A DNA stretch of 55,075 nt, from assembly GCA_900314795.1 (NCBI GenBank), contig OMWP01000014.1:1-55075 (forward strand), written 5' to 3'. The position numbers and the translations under genes are program-made. This DNA comes from an uncultured Eubacteriales bacterium (lineage in GTDB: Bacteria > Bacillota > Clostridia > Oscillospirales > Acutalibacteraceae). The notes beneath the pieces are model-generated. The model saw only the letters and a list, made by a program, of their open reading frames with translations, did no database searches and had not been told where the DNA came from. This document shows, in pieces, positions 47,101 through 55,075 of the stretch. The stretch's first letter is position 1. Each line of letters opens with the position of its first letter.

Positions 47101-49344
47101 TTATTCTGTCACCAGCAACTGTCGCTTCGCCATGGAATAGAAAGCCCCTTTTTTCTGCATCAACTCATCAAAGGTACCCTCTTCCGCGATATTGCCGTCG
47201 CCCAGTACGATGATCCGATCACAGTCGATGACCGTGCTCAGACGATGCGCGATCATCACACGGGTCGCGTCGGTCGCTTTGAGCGTGTCCGTGATCACCT
47301 TTTGCGACAGATTATCGAGCGCGCCGGTCGCTTCATCAAAGAACAGGATCCTCGGATCGTTCAGCAGGGCGCGTGCGATCAGGATCTTTTGCCGCTGACC
47401 GCCGGAGATCATCTCCGAATCCTCTGTCAACACGGTCTGTGTGCCCATCGGCATCGTGTCCAGATCCCGCTCGAGCCCCACCGCGTGGATCGCTTTGCGC
47501 AGTTCCTGCTTTGTCGCGTCAGGTTTGGTAACCGCGATATTGTCTTCGATCGTACCCGAGATCAGCTTGCCGTCCTGCAGCACAACGCCGATCTGCTTAC
47601 GCAGCAGATACAGATCGGTTTTTGACAGCGCTTGTCCGCTGTAGGTGATCTCCCCTTCTTCGGGGCTCTCCAAACCCAATAACAATTTAAAGAGCGTCGA
47701 TTTTCCGCATCCGGACTCACCGACGATCGCGATATATTCACCCGCGCGAATATGCAGATCCAGTTGGTCAAACACCTTGCGTTCCCCCTCGCCGTAGGAA
47801 AAACACAGACCGCGGATATCGATCTCACCATCGAGTGTCGGCGGCGCTTCCTTTTCAGCATCGGCGGGCTTTTCGGCATAACGCTCCAAATCATCCGTCA
47901 TATCACGGATAAAATCATATGTTTCACCGATGTTCAAAAACGAGCGCGTCGCCAGCGCGGTGTAAGACGCCATCAGCGTGAAGGAACATAAGAATGCCGC
48001 CCAGCGCTCCGGTCGGAACGACTCCGCCGACCAACCGCTGATCAGGCAGAATATCGCCGCAAATAGTACCACGGCGATCGACATGGTGTCATGAGAAAAA
48101 TGGACGTTTTGATAGCGGATCTCCTCGGCATCCTCTTTCTTTGCGAAAGAGCGCAGGTATTCGAGCGTAGCCTTTTCCTCTGCGCCCGAAAGACGGATCT
48201 TGACGATACCGGTAATGAACTGGTACATCAGCGATCCGGCGTGATTGTCATACTGCATCGCCTTTTCGCGATACCGCATCGCCGTGCGCATCAACGCTAC
48301 ATAGACTGTCATCAACACCGCCAGCAATACCGCGCCCGCCGCCGCCATCACCGGGGATAACCACAGGCACATAATAAAACATGCCGCTGTCGCGATGACC
48401 CCAAAGAGGAACGAATGTGTCCCCGTCATCACCTTTGCGACGACCTGCTTGACATGCAGCATCATATTGGCGGTCTCAGCGGATTCATGCTCTCTGAAAA
48501 ATCGATATTGCAGTGAAAAGAACCCTTTGATCACCTGTTGCTCTGCCCTATCGGCAAGGCGTGACGCCTCTTTCCCCGTGATCAGTTCTCCGATGCTTTG
48601 TATCACGGACGATCCAATCACGGCGATCAGCATGATCAACAGCATCTGAAACAGCATCGGCATTGGAACCGCACCGTGAGGTTCTTCTACCGACGCAAAT
48701 TCCCTGAGCTTCAAGATACCGAACGGCAGTACCTGTAACAGCAGCGCTGCCGACAGCATCACCACGATGATACCGATATTCGCGAGCGGTTCCAAGCTGT
48801 TCAGGCTCATGCGGATCAGACGACATGTCGGCAAAAACACCTTTTTTTCCGCGGTCGTATCCCGACGGGTTTTTTTCTTCTTCTCCTTTTTATCCTGTAC
48901 CAGCTTCAGGATATCCTGTTCGATTTCGCCGCGCATCGATTCGGAGCGGGCAATGAACGCCTCGTTCGTTGCTTCGGCAGTACGGATATTGTCGGTGATC
49001 GCCTCATTGAAAGTGTCCGCGTACGCGTTGTCGATCTTTAGCTTGGATAAAAAATTCTTTCTCAGTTTTTTGGTCGAACCGCCCCGGATGATCCCCAACA
49101 CCGCATCGGCGCGTGATGTAAAGAGAAAACGGCGGTTCTCATAATTCATGTCGGTGTAGCAAAAGCCGGGGATCACCTCGCCCTGTTTTGCTTCATACAA
49201 AAACACTCTTTTGCCGAAGTTGTCGTGCTGATAGGTCACGACATATACAAGAAGCACACCCGAACGGACGATAAACGCGTCCTGTCCGCTCTCGGTAATA
49301 TAAACCTGTCCGCTTGTCAGACAGATACGGCTGTTATCCTCCAT
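47101..49344 (-). CDS. NHLM-type bacteriocin export ABC transporter (ABC2-like)
   Basis: The 747-residue protein starts with a cyclic-nucleotide-binding-like beta domain (about 5-95, GQDAFIVRSGVLLVYVVTY) without a clear ligand site, then a charged helical linker, six membrane helices (about 190-450), and an ATPase with Walker A GESGCGKST, signature SGGQRQKILIARALL and Walker B ILFFDEATGALD. This architecture matches the NHLM_micro_ABC2 group. ATG 49344 is chosen because AAAGGGG is eight bases upstream. It lies 57 bases downstream of the peptidase-containing exporter, and the two probably form a heterodimer. Confidence 0.88.
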   Translation of the reverse strand: MEDNSRICLTSGQVYITESGQDAFIVRSGVLLVYVVTYQHDNFGKRVFLYEAKQGEVIPGFCYTDMNYENRRFLFTSRADAVLGIIRGGSTKKLRKNFLSKLKIDNAYADTFNEAITDNIRTAEATNEAFIARSESMRGEIEQDILKLVQDKKEKKKKTRRDTTAEKKVFLPTCRLIRMSLNSLEPLANIGIIVVMLSAALLLQVLPFGILKLREFASVEEPHGAVPMPMLFQMLLIMLIAVIGSSVIQSIGELITGKEASRLADRAEQQVIKGFFSLQYRFFREHESAETANMMLHVKQVVAKVMTGTHSFLFGVIATAACFIMCLWLSPVMAAAGAVLLAVLMTVYVALMRTAMRYREKAMQYDNHAGSLMYQFITGIVKIRLSGAEEKATLEYLRSFAKKEDAEEIRYQNVHFSHDTMSIAVVLFAAIFCLISGWSAESFRPERWAAFLCSFTLMASYTALATRSFLNIGETYDFIRDMTDDLERYAEKPADAEKEAPPTLDGEIDIRGLCFSYGEGERKVFDQLDLHIRAGEYIAIVGESGCGKSTLFKLLLGLESPEEGEITYSGQALSKTDLYLLRKQIGVVLQDGKLISGTIEDNIAVTKPDATKQELRKAIHAVGLERDLDTMPMGTQTVLTEDSEMISGGQRQKILIARALLNDPRILFFDEATGALDNLSQKVITDTLKATDATRVMIAHRLSTVIDCDRIIVLGDGNIAEEGTFDELMQKKGAFYSMAKRQLLVTE

Positions 49345-49400
49345 TCGGTTCACCCCTTTCTATCGATATCATGATAACGCTCTTGTGCGTTGCATTGTAT

Positions 49401-51545
49401 TTAACGTATCAGCTCACGATACGGTCCCTCAACGCCGGCGAGCTTTTCATGCGTGCCGCGTTGGGCGAGCTTTCCGTGATCCATCACGATGATGGTATCG
49501 CTGTCACGCACCGCGCTGAGTCGGTGTGCGATCATCACACAGGTACAGCCGCGCCGACGGATATTCTTGATGATCCTGTCCTCCGTGATCGGATCAAGCG
49601 CGCTTGTCGCCTCATCCATGATGAGGATGGAAGGGTTGATCGCCAATGCGCGGGCGATCTCGATCCGCTGACGCTGACCGCCCGACAGGTTCACACCGTT
49701 TTCCTTGATCATCATATCAAACCCGTCGGTCTTATTGCGGATAAAATCATACAAGCAGGCATCCCTCGCCGCATTGGCGATATCCGCATCCGCGATCTTC
49801 GAATTCCACATCGAGATATTATCGCGCAGCGTACCCGAGAACAGCGTGATATTCTGGCTGACTGTCGCGACGCTGGCGTTGATGATGCTCTTCGGTATCT
49901 CGGTCAGATCGGTACCGTCCAGACGGATCTCGCCCTTGCGCGGACGGTACAATCCGCTGATGAGCTTTGCGATCGTCGATTTACCGCTGCCGGTCGCGCC
50001 GACGATCGCCACCATCGTACCGGGATCGATCTTCAAAGAGAGATCGTCGATCAGCGGCTTATCAAGTGAGCTGTAGGCAAAATCGACGTGCTTAAGTACG
50101 ATCTCACCCTCCAATTTCTGCGCTATCCCACGCGAATCAGCATGATAGATCCTGTCGTCCTCATACTGCAGTACATCGTTGGCGGATTGCATATCCGCTC
50201 TGGTGATACCGATGCGTGTGATCATCGGCACGATGGTATCGACCGGCGCAAAGAATGCCACAAACAGTACGATAAACGCGACATATCCGCCCTGTGTCAT
50301 TTTCCCGAGCGCTATCATATATCCGCCCAGCACGATCAGGATGACCAACAGGATATAGCGCAGCAGAGCGGCGGCGGCTCCGGTGAGGCGGCGAGTCAGG
50401 ATCAGGCGGTGTTCCGCGCGGTTGATCGCTTTCTGCTGCTTTCTGATCTTTTCGGGATAATCCCGCTCCGCGCCCGACGCCTTCAATGTATCGATGATCC
50501 TGAGTCCGGCATAGAGCTTGCCTGCCATACGGTTTTCTTCCGCACTCAAGCCGACGGAGGCGCTGTCGGCCTTTTTGGACAGCATCGCCATCGCCAAAAG
50601 CTGTATCACAAAAAATCCCGCCGCGATCAGCCCGAGGATCGGTTGGTACAGACACATCACCATGAGAAAAATCGCGGAGGTGACCAGCCCGAAAACAACG
50701 TCGGGCAGCCTGCCGGTCACAATGCGATCGGTCGCGGTATTTTTTTGTGTCCGCTGCACCAGCTCGCCGGGGTAACGCTGTTCATAAAAGCTCAGCGGCA
50801 ATCGCAGCAGCTTTGTCACAAATCGCCGCGTCGATGGCAATGCCACCCGATAACGCAAACGCGCGCGGATCGTGTTTTGACGCCACAACAACAGGATCTC
50901 CAGCACGATCAGGATCACAATGATCAGGGTACCGATCCACAGTGATCTTTCATCTCCTTGCGCAAAGAGAGGGCTTACCTGCAACGTGATGATCCGTTCG
51001 GTCAAAACCGCGATCGCCGCACAGATCCCCGCTGTCAACAATCCCATCATCAACGCGATGACATATTCTTTTCGATGATTCTCTGCTCTTTGGAACAGAT
51101 CTTTTATTGAGGTTTTTGATTTTTCTCTCTTGAAATCCTCCGTCGGTGTGAAGGTGAGTACCACACCGCCGTAGATCGCCTCGAGTTCTTCGAGGGTCAG
51201 CCTTCTGCGACCCATGGCGGGGTCGTTGAGATAGGCGTGATGATTCTTTGTTCCCTCAAAAACGACAAAATGTCCGTAATTCAACAGGATGATACACGGC
51301 GGCTGCATTTGTACCAGTGCGGCAAATGATCGCTTGTATCCGTGACCCTCCAGCCCGTATTGCTTTGCGGCGCGGATCAGGTTGCCCGCCTTACTGCCGT
51401 CGCGCGATACACCCGCGTCGACACGGATCTTCTCCATCGGGATATGTCCGCCGTGATACATAATGAGCATAGCAAGAGAAGCGGCTCCGCATTCAGCCGC
51501 TTCCATCTGCAATATCGTCGGTGTTTTGACAAATCCCTTCATCAT
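49401..51545 (-). CDS. C39 peptidase-containing bacteriocin export ABC transporter (NHLM ABC1-like)
   Basis: The 714-residue PCAT protein has an N-terminal C39 peptidase domain with its residues intact: Gln13 (oxyanion), Cys19 in MEAAECGAASL, His92 in YGHFVVFEG and Asp108 in LNDPAMG. Six membrane helices (about 160-430) and an ATPase (GATGSGKST, LSGGQRQRIEIARAL, ILIMDEATSALD) follow. Such proteins cut leaders after a Gly-Gly or similar pair and export the core. A substrate gene is proposed at 46092-46274. It lies 69 bases downstream of the sigma factor gene. Confidence 0.92.
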   Translation of the reverse strand: MMKGFVKTPTILQMEAAECGAASLAMLIMYHGGHIPMEKIRVDAGVSRDGSKAGNLIRAAKQYGLEGHGYKRSFAALVQMQPPCIILLNYGHFVVFEGTKNHHAYLNDPAMGRRRLTLEELEAIYGGVVLTFTPTEDFKREKSKTSIKDLFQRAENHRKEYVIALMMGLLTAGICAAIAVLTERIITLQVSPLFAQGDERSLWIGTLIIVILIVLEILLLWRQNTIRARLRYRVALPSTRRFVTKLLRLPLSFYEQRYPGELVQRTQKNTATDRIVTGRLPDVVFGLVTSAIFLMVMCLYQPILGLIAAGFFVIQLLAMAMLSKKADSASVGLSAEENRMAGKLYAGLRIIDTLKASGAERDYPEKIRKQQKAINRAEHRLILTRRLTGAAAALLRYILLVILIVLGGYMIALGKMTQGGYVAFIVLFVAFFAPVDTIVPMITRIGITRADMQSANDVLQYEDDRIYHADSRGIAQKLEGEIVLKHVDFAYSSLDKPLIDDLSLKIDPGTMVAIVGATGSGKSTIAKLISGLYRPRKGEIRLDGTDLTEIPKSIINASVATVSQNITLFSGTLRDNISMWNSKIADADIANAARDACLYDFIRNKTDGFDMMIKENGVNLSGGQRQRIEIARALAINPSILIMDEATSALDPITEDRIIKNIRRRGCTCVMIAHRLSAVRDSDTIIVMDHGKLAQRGTHEKLAGVEGPYRELIR

Positions 51546-51613
51546 TTACCCTATTCTGCCCATCTGTTTGCCGGAACGACGTTCAGTCGTCCGCATTCTC
51601 TCTGTTGACGGTC

Positions 51614-52123
51614 TTAATACTCGATCTGTCGCATATCAAAGTAATCCTTGAGCTTCTTGACCGTCCTCGAGGCGATTGCACGCACATTATCGGACGTCAG
51701 TCCCGTGATCTGCGCGATCTCCTTAGAGTTCTTGTTCTTAAAGTATTTCAGTACGATCACCTGCTGCTGTACCTCGTTGAGCGTTTCCAGCGCGTCGGCA
51801 AGCACATCACGCAGCTCGGCGAGGTGCTGTGCCTCGACCACAGCGTCCTCCATTCCGTCATCCACGGCGGAGTAATCCTGCAGTTGAGCAAACGTCTGAT
51901 CACTGCGATAATGGTTTTTCAGCTTATTGGATGCAATCGTGAACACCCATGTTCCCAGCGACGCTTTTGTTTCGTCATAGCGGTCAAAATGCTTATAACA
52001 CGCGGTGAACGTATCCATCGTCAGATCCTCCGCCGCATGAAAATTACCGGTTTTTTTCAGTATATATTTGAATACTTTGTCGTAGTATTCCGCATAAAAT
52101 GCTTCAAATTTTTGATCGTTCAT
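51614..52123 (-). CDS. Sigma-70 family (ECF-like) sigma factor
   Basis: The 169-residue protein has only the sigma2 region (FEAFYAEYYDKVFKYILKK, AEDLTMDTFTACYKHF, TWVFTIASNKLKNHYR) and the sigma4 region (LNEVQQQVIVLKYFKNKNSK then EIAQITGLTSDNVRAIASRT). That is the make-up of ECF sigma factors. ATG 52123 has GAGG nine bases upstream and is preferred over 52138. No typical membrane anti-sigma gene is adjacent. Its position directly before the exporter genes suggests it controls this cluster, but the promoters I found for the peptide and FHA operons look like ordinary sigma-A promoters. Confidence 0.87.
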   Translation of the reverse strand: MNDQKFEAFYAEYYDKVFKYILKKTGNFHAAEDLTMDTFTACYKHFDRYDETKASLGTWVFTIASNKLKNHYRSDQTFAQLQDYSAVDDGMEDAVVEAQHLAELRDVLADALETLNEVQQQVIVLKYFKNKNSKEIAQITGLTSDNVRAIASRTVKKLKDYFDMRQIEY

Positions 52124-52224
52124 TTCGCTCATCCTCATTACCCAATCCTGTGAACCGTGTCAATCGTTATAGCAAGGCATGTCGACACCTCTATCAAATC
52201 CATGCCGAAATCACGATCGGCATG

Positions 52225-52692
52225 TCATCCGAGCCGTTTTTCCATCATCGTTTTCAGCGGCTCCATCCCCATCTTTTGATAGAACTTTTCTGCCGAGGGA
52301 TTGACGCGCCACACGTTCAGCGTCACACTGTCGCAACGGTTCTCTTTCGCGACATTCAGAACATATTCATAGAGCTTTTTTCCGATATGCTTTCTGCGAT
52401 AACTTTCGTCCACACACAGATCGTCGATATACAGCACCTTGCGTGCATGCATCTGCTCCGACTCCTGCGTGATCTGATAGATGCAAAAGGCATAGCCCAT
52501 CACCATACCGTCCTCTTCATACACAAAGATCGGCGTCATGTCGTCGGCGATGATACCCTCCAGCTCTTTTGTCGTATATTTCTTCGCGCCGTTTTTAAAG
52601 ATATCGGGACGGCCATCGGCGTGCAGCTGCTGTACCTGATACAACAGCACATTCAAGCGGTCGATATCCGCATTCTTCGCTCTTCTGATCAT
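52225..52692 (-). CDS. GNAT family N-acetyltransferase
   Basis: The 155-residue enzyme shows the GNAT fold: IRRAKNADIDRLNVLLYQVQ at the start, a beta-4 strand KVLYIDDLCVDESYR followed by the acetyl-CoA loop RRKHIGKKLYEYV (a Q/R-x-x-G-x-G/K variant), and the end FYQKMGMEPLKTMMEKRL. It transfers an acetyl group to an amine. The acceptor is unknown. It is transcribed toward the sigma factor gene with a gap of 85 bases and is probably separate from the cluster. Confidence 0.87.
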   Translation of the reverse strand: MIRRAKNADIDRLNVLLYQVQQLHADGRPDIFKNGAKKYTTKELEGIIADDMTPIFVYEEDGMVMGYAFCIYQITQESEQMHARKVLYIDDLCVDESYRRKHIGKKLYEYVLNVAKENRCDSVTLNVWRVNPSAEKFYQKMGMEPLKTMMEKRLG

Positions 52693-52773
52693 CTGTTTCT
52701 CCTTACATTATTGTTGAGAAAATGACGTGCGCGTCCAATCTCAACTGATTTATTTATACAAACGCAGGATTTC

Positions 52774-53721
52774 TCAACTCACCACATGGGTCGGCGTACC
52801 GTTCAAAAAGTTCCTGATATTATCCGCGACGATCCCCATCAGCCGCCCTCGGGTCTCCAGCGGCGCCCATGCGACATGCGGCGTGATGATGCAGTTCTTC
52901 GCCTCCATCAGGATGCAATCCTCCTCCATCGGCTCCACACGCAGGACATCCAGACACGCACCGCCGAGGTGTTCGCTCTCGAGCGCGTCATACAGATCCT
53001 GTTCCACCACGACACCGCCGCGTGCCGTATTGACAAACAGCGCGCCTTTCTTCATCTTCGAGAACGTGTCCTTGTTGAACAGATCCGCGGAGTCGGCATT
53101 GAGCGGACAGTGCACACTGACGATATCGCTCTCGCTGAGCAATCTATCAAAGCTCACCTGCTCTACGTTCGGCACATTCTTCACACTGCGGTTATAGCCG
53201 ATGACGCGCATTTTGAAAGCGTTCGCGATCGCCGCGACCTCCTGACCGATCGCGCCGAGTCCTACGATACCCAGCGTTTTTCCCATCAGCTCGTTGAGCG
53301 GATAGACAAAGGGCGAAAAGGTAGGACTGCGCTTCCATCTGCCGTCCTTCACATAGCGATCATACGCGGCGATCTGATTATAATGCGCCAAAATCAGCGC
53401 AAAGGTCTGCTGCGCGACCGACTGGGTCGAATATGACCCCGCATTGCACACGGTGATCCCGTGCGCACGGCAGTAATCGACGTCAATGTTATTGTATCCG
53501 GTCGCAAAGATCCCGATATATTTCAGCTGTTTGGCAAGCCGCAGGGTGTGGCTGTCAAGCAGTGTTTTATTGCATAATACGATGTCCGCGTCCGCGATCG
53601 CCTCGGCGACTTCTTCATATCGGAGCAGTCCGTGGGACACGACCTCTCCGAACTCACTCAGGCAATTTGCCGTCACCAGTTCATCGACGACTGTCTGCGC
53701 GTCTGTCAGGACGATTTTCAT
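52774..53721 (-). CDS. D-2-hydroxyacid dehydrogenase
   Basis: The 315-residue NAD-dependent enzyme has the family pattern: an N-terminal substrate domain, then the dinucleotide motif TLGIVGLGAIGQEVA (about 148-162), SDIVSVHCPLN, catalytic Arg in VNTARGGVV, Glu in LRVEPM, and His in IITPHVAWAP. This suggests reduction of a 2-keto acid such as glycerate/hydroxypyruvate. It lies 80 bases upstream of the GNAT gene on the same strand. The precise substrate cannot be read. Confidence 0.92.
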   Translation of the reverse strand: MKIVLTDAQTVVDELVTANCLSEFGEVVSHGLLRYEEVAEAIADADIVLCNKTLLDSHTLRLAKQLKYIGIFATGYNNIDVDYCRAHGITVCNAGSYSTQSVAQQTFALILAHYNQIAAYDRYVKDGRWKRSPTFSPFVYPLNELMGKTLGIVGLGAIGQEVAAIANAFKMRVIGYNRSVKNVPNVEQVSFDRLLSESDIVSVHCPLNADSADLFNKDTFSKMKKGALFVNTARGGVVVEQDLYDALESEHLGGACLDVLRVEPMEEDCILMEAKNCIITPHVAWAPLETRGRLMGIVADNIRNFLNGTPTHVVS

Positions 53722-53861
53722 TCGTTCTCACCTCTTCTGAGATTGTACCACAAATCTCCGATCCCCGCAACCGCAATTTACCATACCGTCATTTACAAAT
53801 CCCCGATTATTTGCTATCATATAGCTAATACTAAGCAGCCATAAAAAGCTTTAAAAAGATA

Positions 53862-53957
53862 TTAGCGGAGAATTCCGCAGAACAAGGCGGAGGGCGCAGG
53901 CAGGCTGGCGCCTGTCAAGACTGACAACGCAGTTATGCGGAATTCTACGCATTAGAT
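53862..53957. repeat. Structured repeat or RNA-like element
   Basis: AGAATTCCGCA (53869-53879) is repeated exactly inverted at 53936-53946, with further partial pairing outside (ATTAGCG with CGCATTAG). Inside are a stem around CAGGC..GCCTG and the hairpin TGTCA-AGAC-TGACA (53913-53926). This gives a closed multibranch structure about 80 bases long in the gap before the gene at 54011. It has no reading frame. Confidence 0.6.
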
Positions 53958-54010
53958 ATTAAAGTGTTTTATTGCTACTTAGTATAAATCTAACTACCTT
54001 AGAGGAAGCT

Positions 54011-54901
54011 ATGAAAAACCCATTCAAATTCTTTCGATCTTCCGAAAAACCGAATCCCGAACCGATCGTCGAGGCGCCAGAAGAAGTGATCCCCGAGCCA
54101 ACAGATCCTGAGCCGCCCATTGAACAAGAGCCTGTCGATCCCTTTGTCGAATGGTGCCGTTCACAGATACGCGGCGGGATCGAGCGCCGCGAGCGCAACG
54201 ATATCTTTGAGGCGTACAACGTCTACGGTGTGGATGAGCAAAACCGCCTGACCTGTCGCCGCTACCACCGCTATCCCGAGCACGAGCGCGATTTTGACCT
54301 CTCCTACAGCCGCACACTCTCTTTTGATGAGCTCAACCGCCGACTGCTCTCCGACCTCGACAAGGGCGATATCAAGCTCCCTGTCTACAATGACTGTATC
54401 GCCAAGGCGCGTGAGCTGTGCGATCTTCCTCTCCCCGAAGCAAAAGATTTCAACGGCTTTTCAGAGGATGAAACATCCGCTTTACACGATTTCTGCGAAG
54501 CTTTTGATACTCTGACCGATCAAGAATACCGCACCGCCGACGGTGTGTTCTGCTGTGCCTGCCGCAGTGTGGTCGGTGATGAGATGCTCAACCTGCGTTT
54601 TCGCAAGCCCCTCCCCCATGACGCACTGAACGGCGAGATCGCCGGCGTCAGCAAAACTCCCATCGAGGGCTACGACATCGAGAGCCTGTGGATCATGGGC
54701 GTCTATAATCGACTGAGAGAGCAATGCCAAAGCTGTCGCGTCACCGTTCTCACCTCGGAATGGAGCCTTGCAAAAGAATCCGTATTTTTGATGCAGGCAG
54801 AGGGTTTTCCCTCTGTTGACGGTTCATTACTGCTTGCCGTTGCCGATGAAGCGTCCTTCCCGCGTTTCGGCTTTTATTCCCTCGACTTCACCAATAAGTG
54901 A
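54011..54901 (+). CDS. Hypothetical protein with Pro/Glu-rich N-terminus
   Basis: The 296-residue protein is not recognised. The first 45 residues are basic then rich in Pro and Glu (EPIVEAPEEVIPEP and repeats). The rest is a soluble alpha/beta domain with several cysteines (VFCCACRSVV; CQSCRVTVL). It ends in VDGSLLLAVADEASFPRFGF. GAGGAAG lies before ATG 54011; a longer frame from 53972 is less likely. No partner gene is evident: upstream is the structured repeat and the divergent dehydrogenase gene. Confidence 0.75.
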   Translation: MKNPFKFFRSSEKPNPEPIVEAPEEVIPEPTDPEPPIEQEPVDPFVEWCRSQIRGGIERRERNDIFEAYNVYGVDEQNRLTCRRYHRYPEHERDFDLSYSRTLSFDELNRRLLSDLDKGDIKLPVYNDCIAKARELCDLPLPEAKDFNGFSEDETSALHDFCEAFDTLTDQEYRTADGVFCCACRSVVGDEMLNLRFRKPLPHDALNGEIAGVSKTPIEGYDIESLWIMGVYNRLREQCQSCRVTVLTSEWSLAKESVFLMQAEGFPSVDGSLLLAVADEASFPRFGFYSLDFTNK

Positions 54902-54950
54902 TTGCTATATCACTTCATTACCTACTCAAAAAGTTTTACGCACACAAAAA

Positions 54951-55075
54951 GCCCGACGTTGTGTCGGGCTCTCAGACTGTAGAAAAACCTATCCGGCCCC
55001 CTCTGACGAGGGGGCGGCAAGAAGTATGATTCACAGAGAAATAAACGTAAAATGCGGGGGAGAGATAACGCGACG
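54951..55075. repeat. Terminator hairpin and MITE-like repeat copy 2 (cut by window end)
   Basis: GCCCGAC-GTTGT-GTCGGGC (54951-54969) with an A-tract on its left is the terminator of the gene ending at 54901. Three bases later the repeat seen at 14983 begins (54973, CAGACTGTAGAAAAA). Over about 103 bases the two copies differ at roughly five positions. The right half lies outside the window. The terminator lacks its T-tract on the right, where the repeat begins. Confidence 0.8.

Noticed and set aside
53862-53957. tRNA gene
   Set aside because: The multibranched shape is suggestive, but there is no CCA end, no TTC arm sequence and no anticodon loop of seven bases.

Overview
The window reads as a chromosomal segment of an anaerobic, spore-lineage Gram-positive bacterium, most likely a gut Clostridia/Ruminococcaceae-type organism. 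Supporting signs are an orphan spoVAE, a six-subunit Rnf complex, a FeoA-FeoB fusion with a FeoB-associated Cys-rich peptide, strong AGGAGG ribosome sites, and many short palindromic intergenic repeats. No rRNA, tRNA or CRISPR array was seen.

Region 1 (1 to about 12,000) is AT-richer and looks like an integrated mobilizable element. It carries a large serine recombinase, a MobC/relaxase pair with an oriT-like inverted repeat, a RepA-like ATPase and a zinc-ribbon protein. Its cargo is three SAM methyltransferases, a P-loop kinase-like protein, a BRO/DinD-like protein and a possible ADP-ribosyltransferase-fold protein. A membrane-anchored coiled-coil protein is encoded out of frame inside the relaxase gene, as in ColE1 mbeA/mbeB.

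Region 2 (12,035 to 36,000) is host-like. In order it holds a membrane-anchored HAD phosphatase, a DUF218/YdcF membrane protein, a MITE-like repeat, a bacitracin-type ABC exporter, a thiamine-precursor uptake operon behind a TPP riboswitch, feoAB behind a DtxR-like operator, an acyltransferase/GT8 glycolipid cluster including a GT8-PlsC fusion, spoVAE, and rnfCDGEAB.

Region 3 (36,241 to 41,163) is a four-gene Gld-like ABC operon (ATPase, permease, GldG-like, DUF4340).

Region 4 (41,207 to 52,123, all minus strand) is the most unusual part. It combines two NHLM-type bacteriocin export ABC proteins (one with an intact C39 peptidase triad), a sigma-70 factor, a 60-residue peptide with a double-glycine-type leader ending in AAAA, a STAS protein, a membrane-anchored TIR protein, a secreted-signal/TM/FHA protein, a PP2C phosphatase and three small membrane proteins. 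No modifying enzyme and no Ser/Thr kinase lies in the window. I read it as a candidate undescribed peptide-export system coupled to phospho-signalling and a TIR effector or sensor.

Region 5 (52,225 to the end) has a GNAT acetyltransferase, a D-2-hydroxyacid dehydrogenase, a structured repeat, one unrecognised protein, and the left part of a second copy of the MITE-like repeat. Both MITE copies abut an intrinsic-terminator hairpin.
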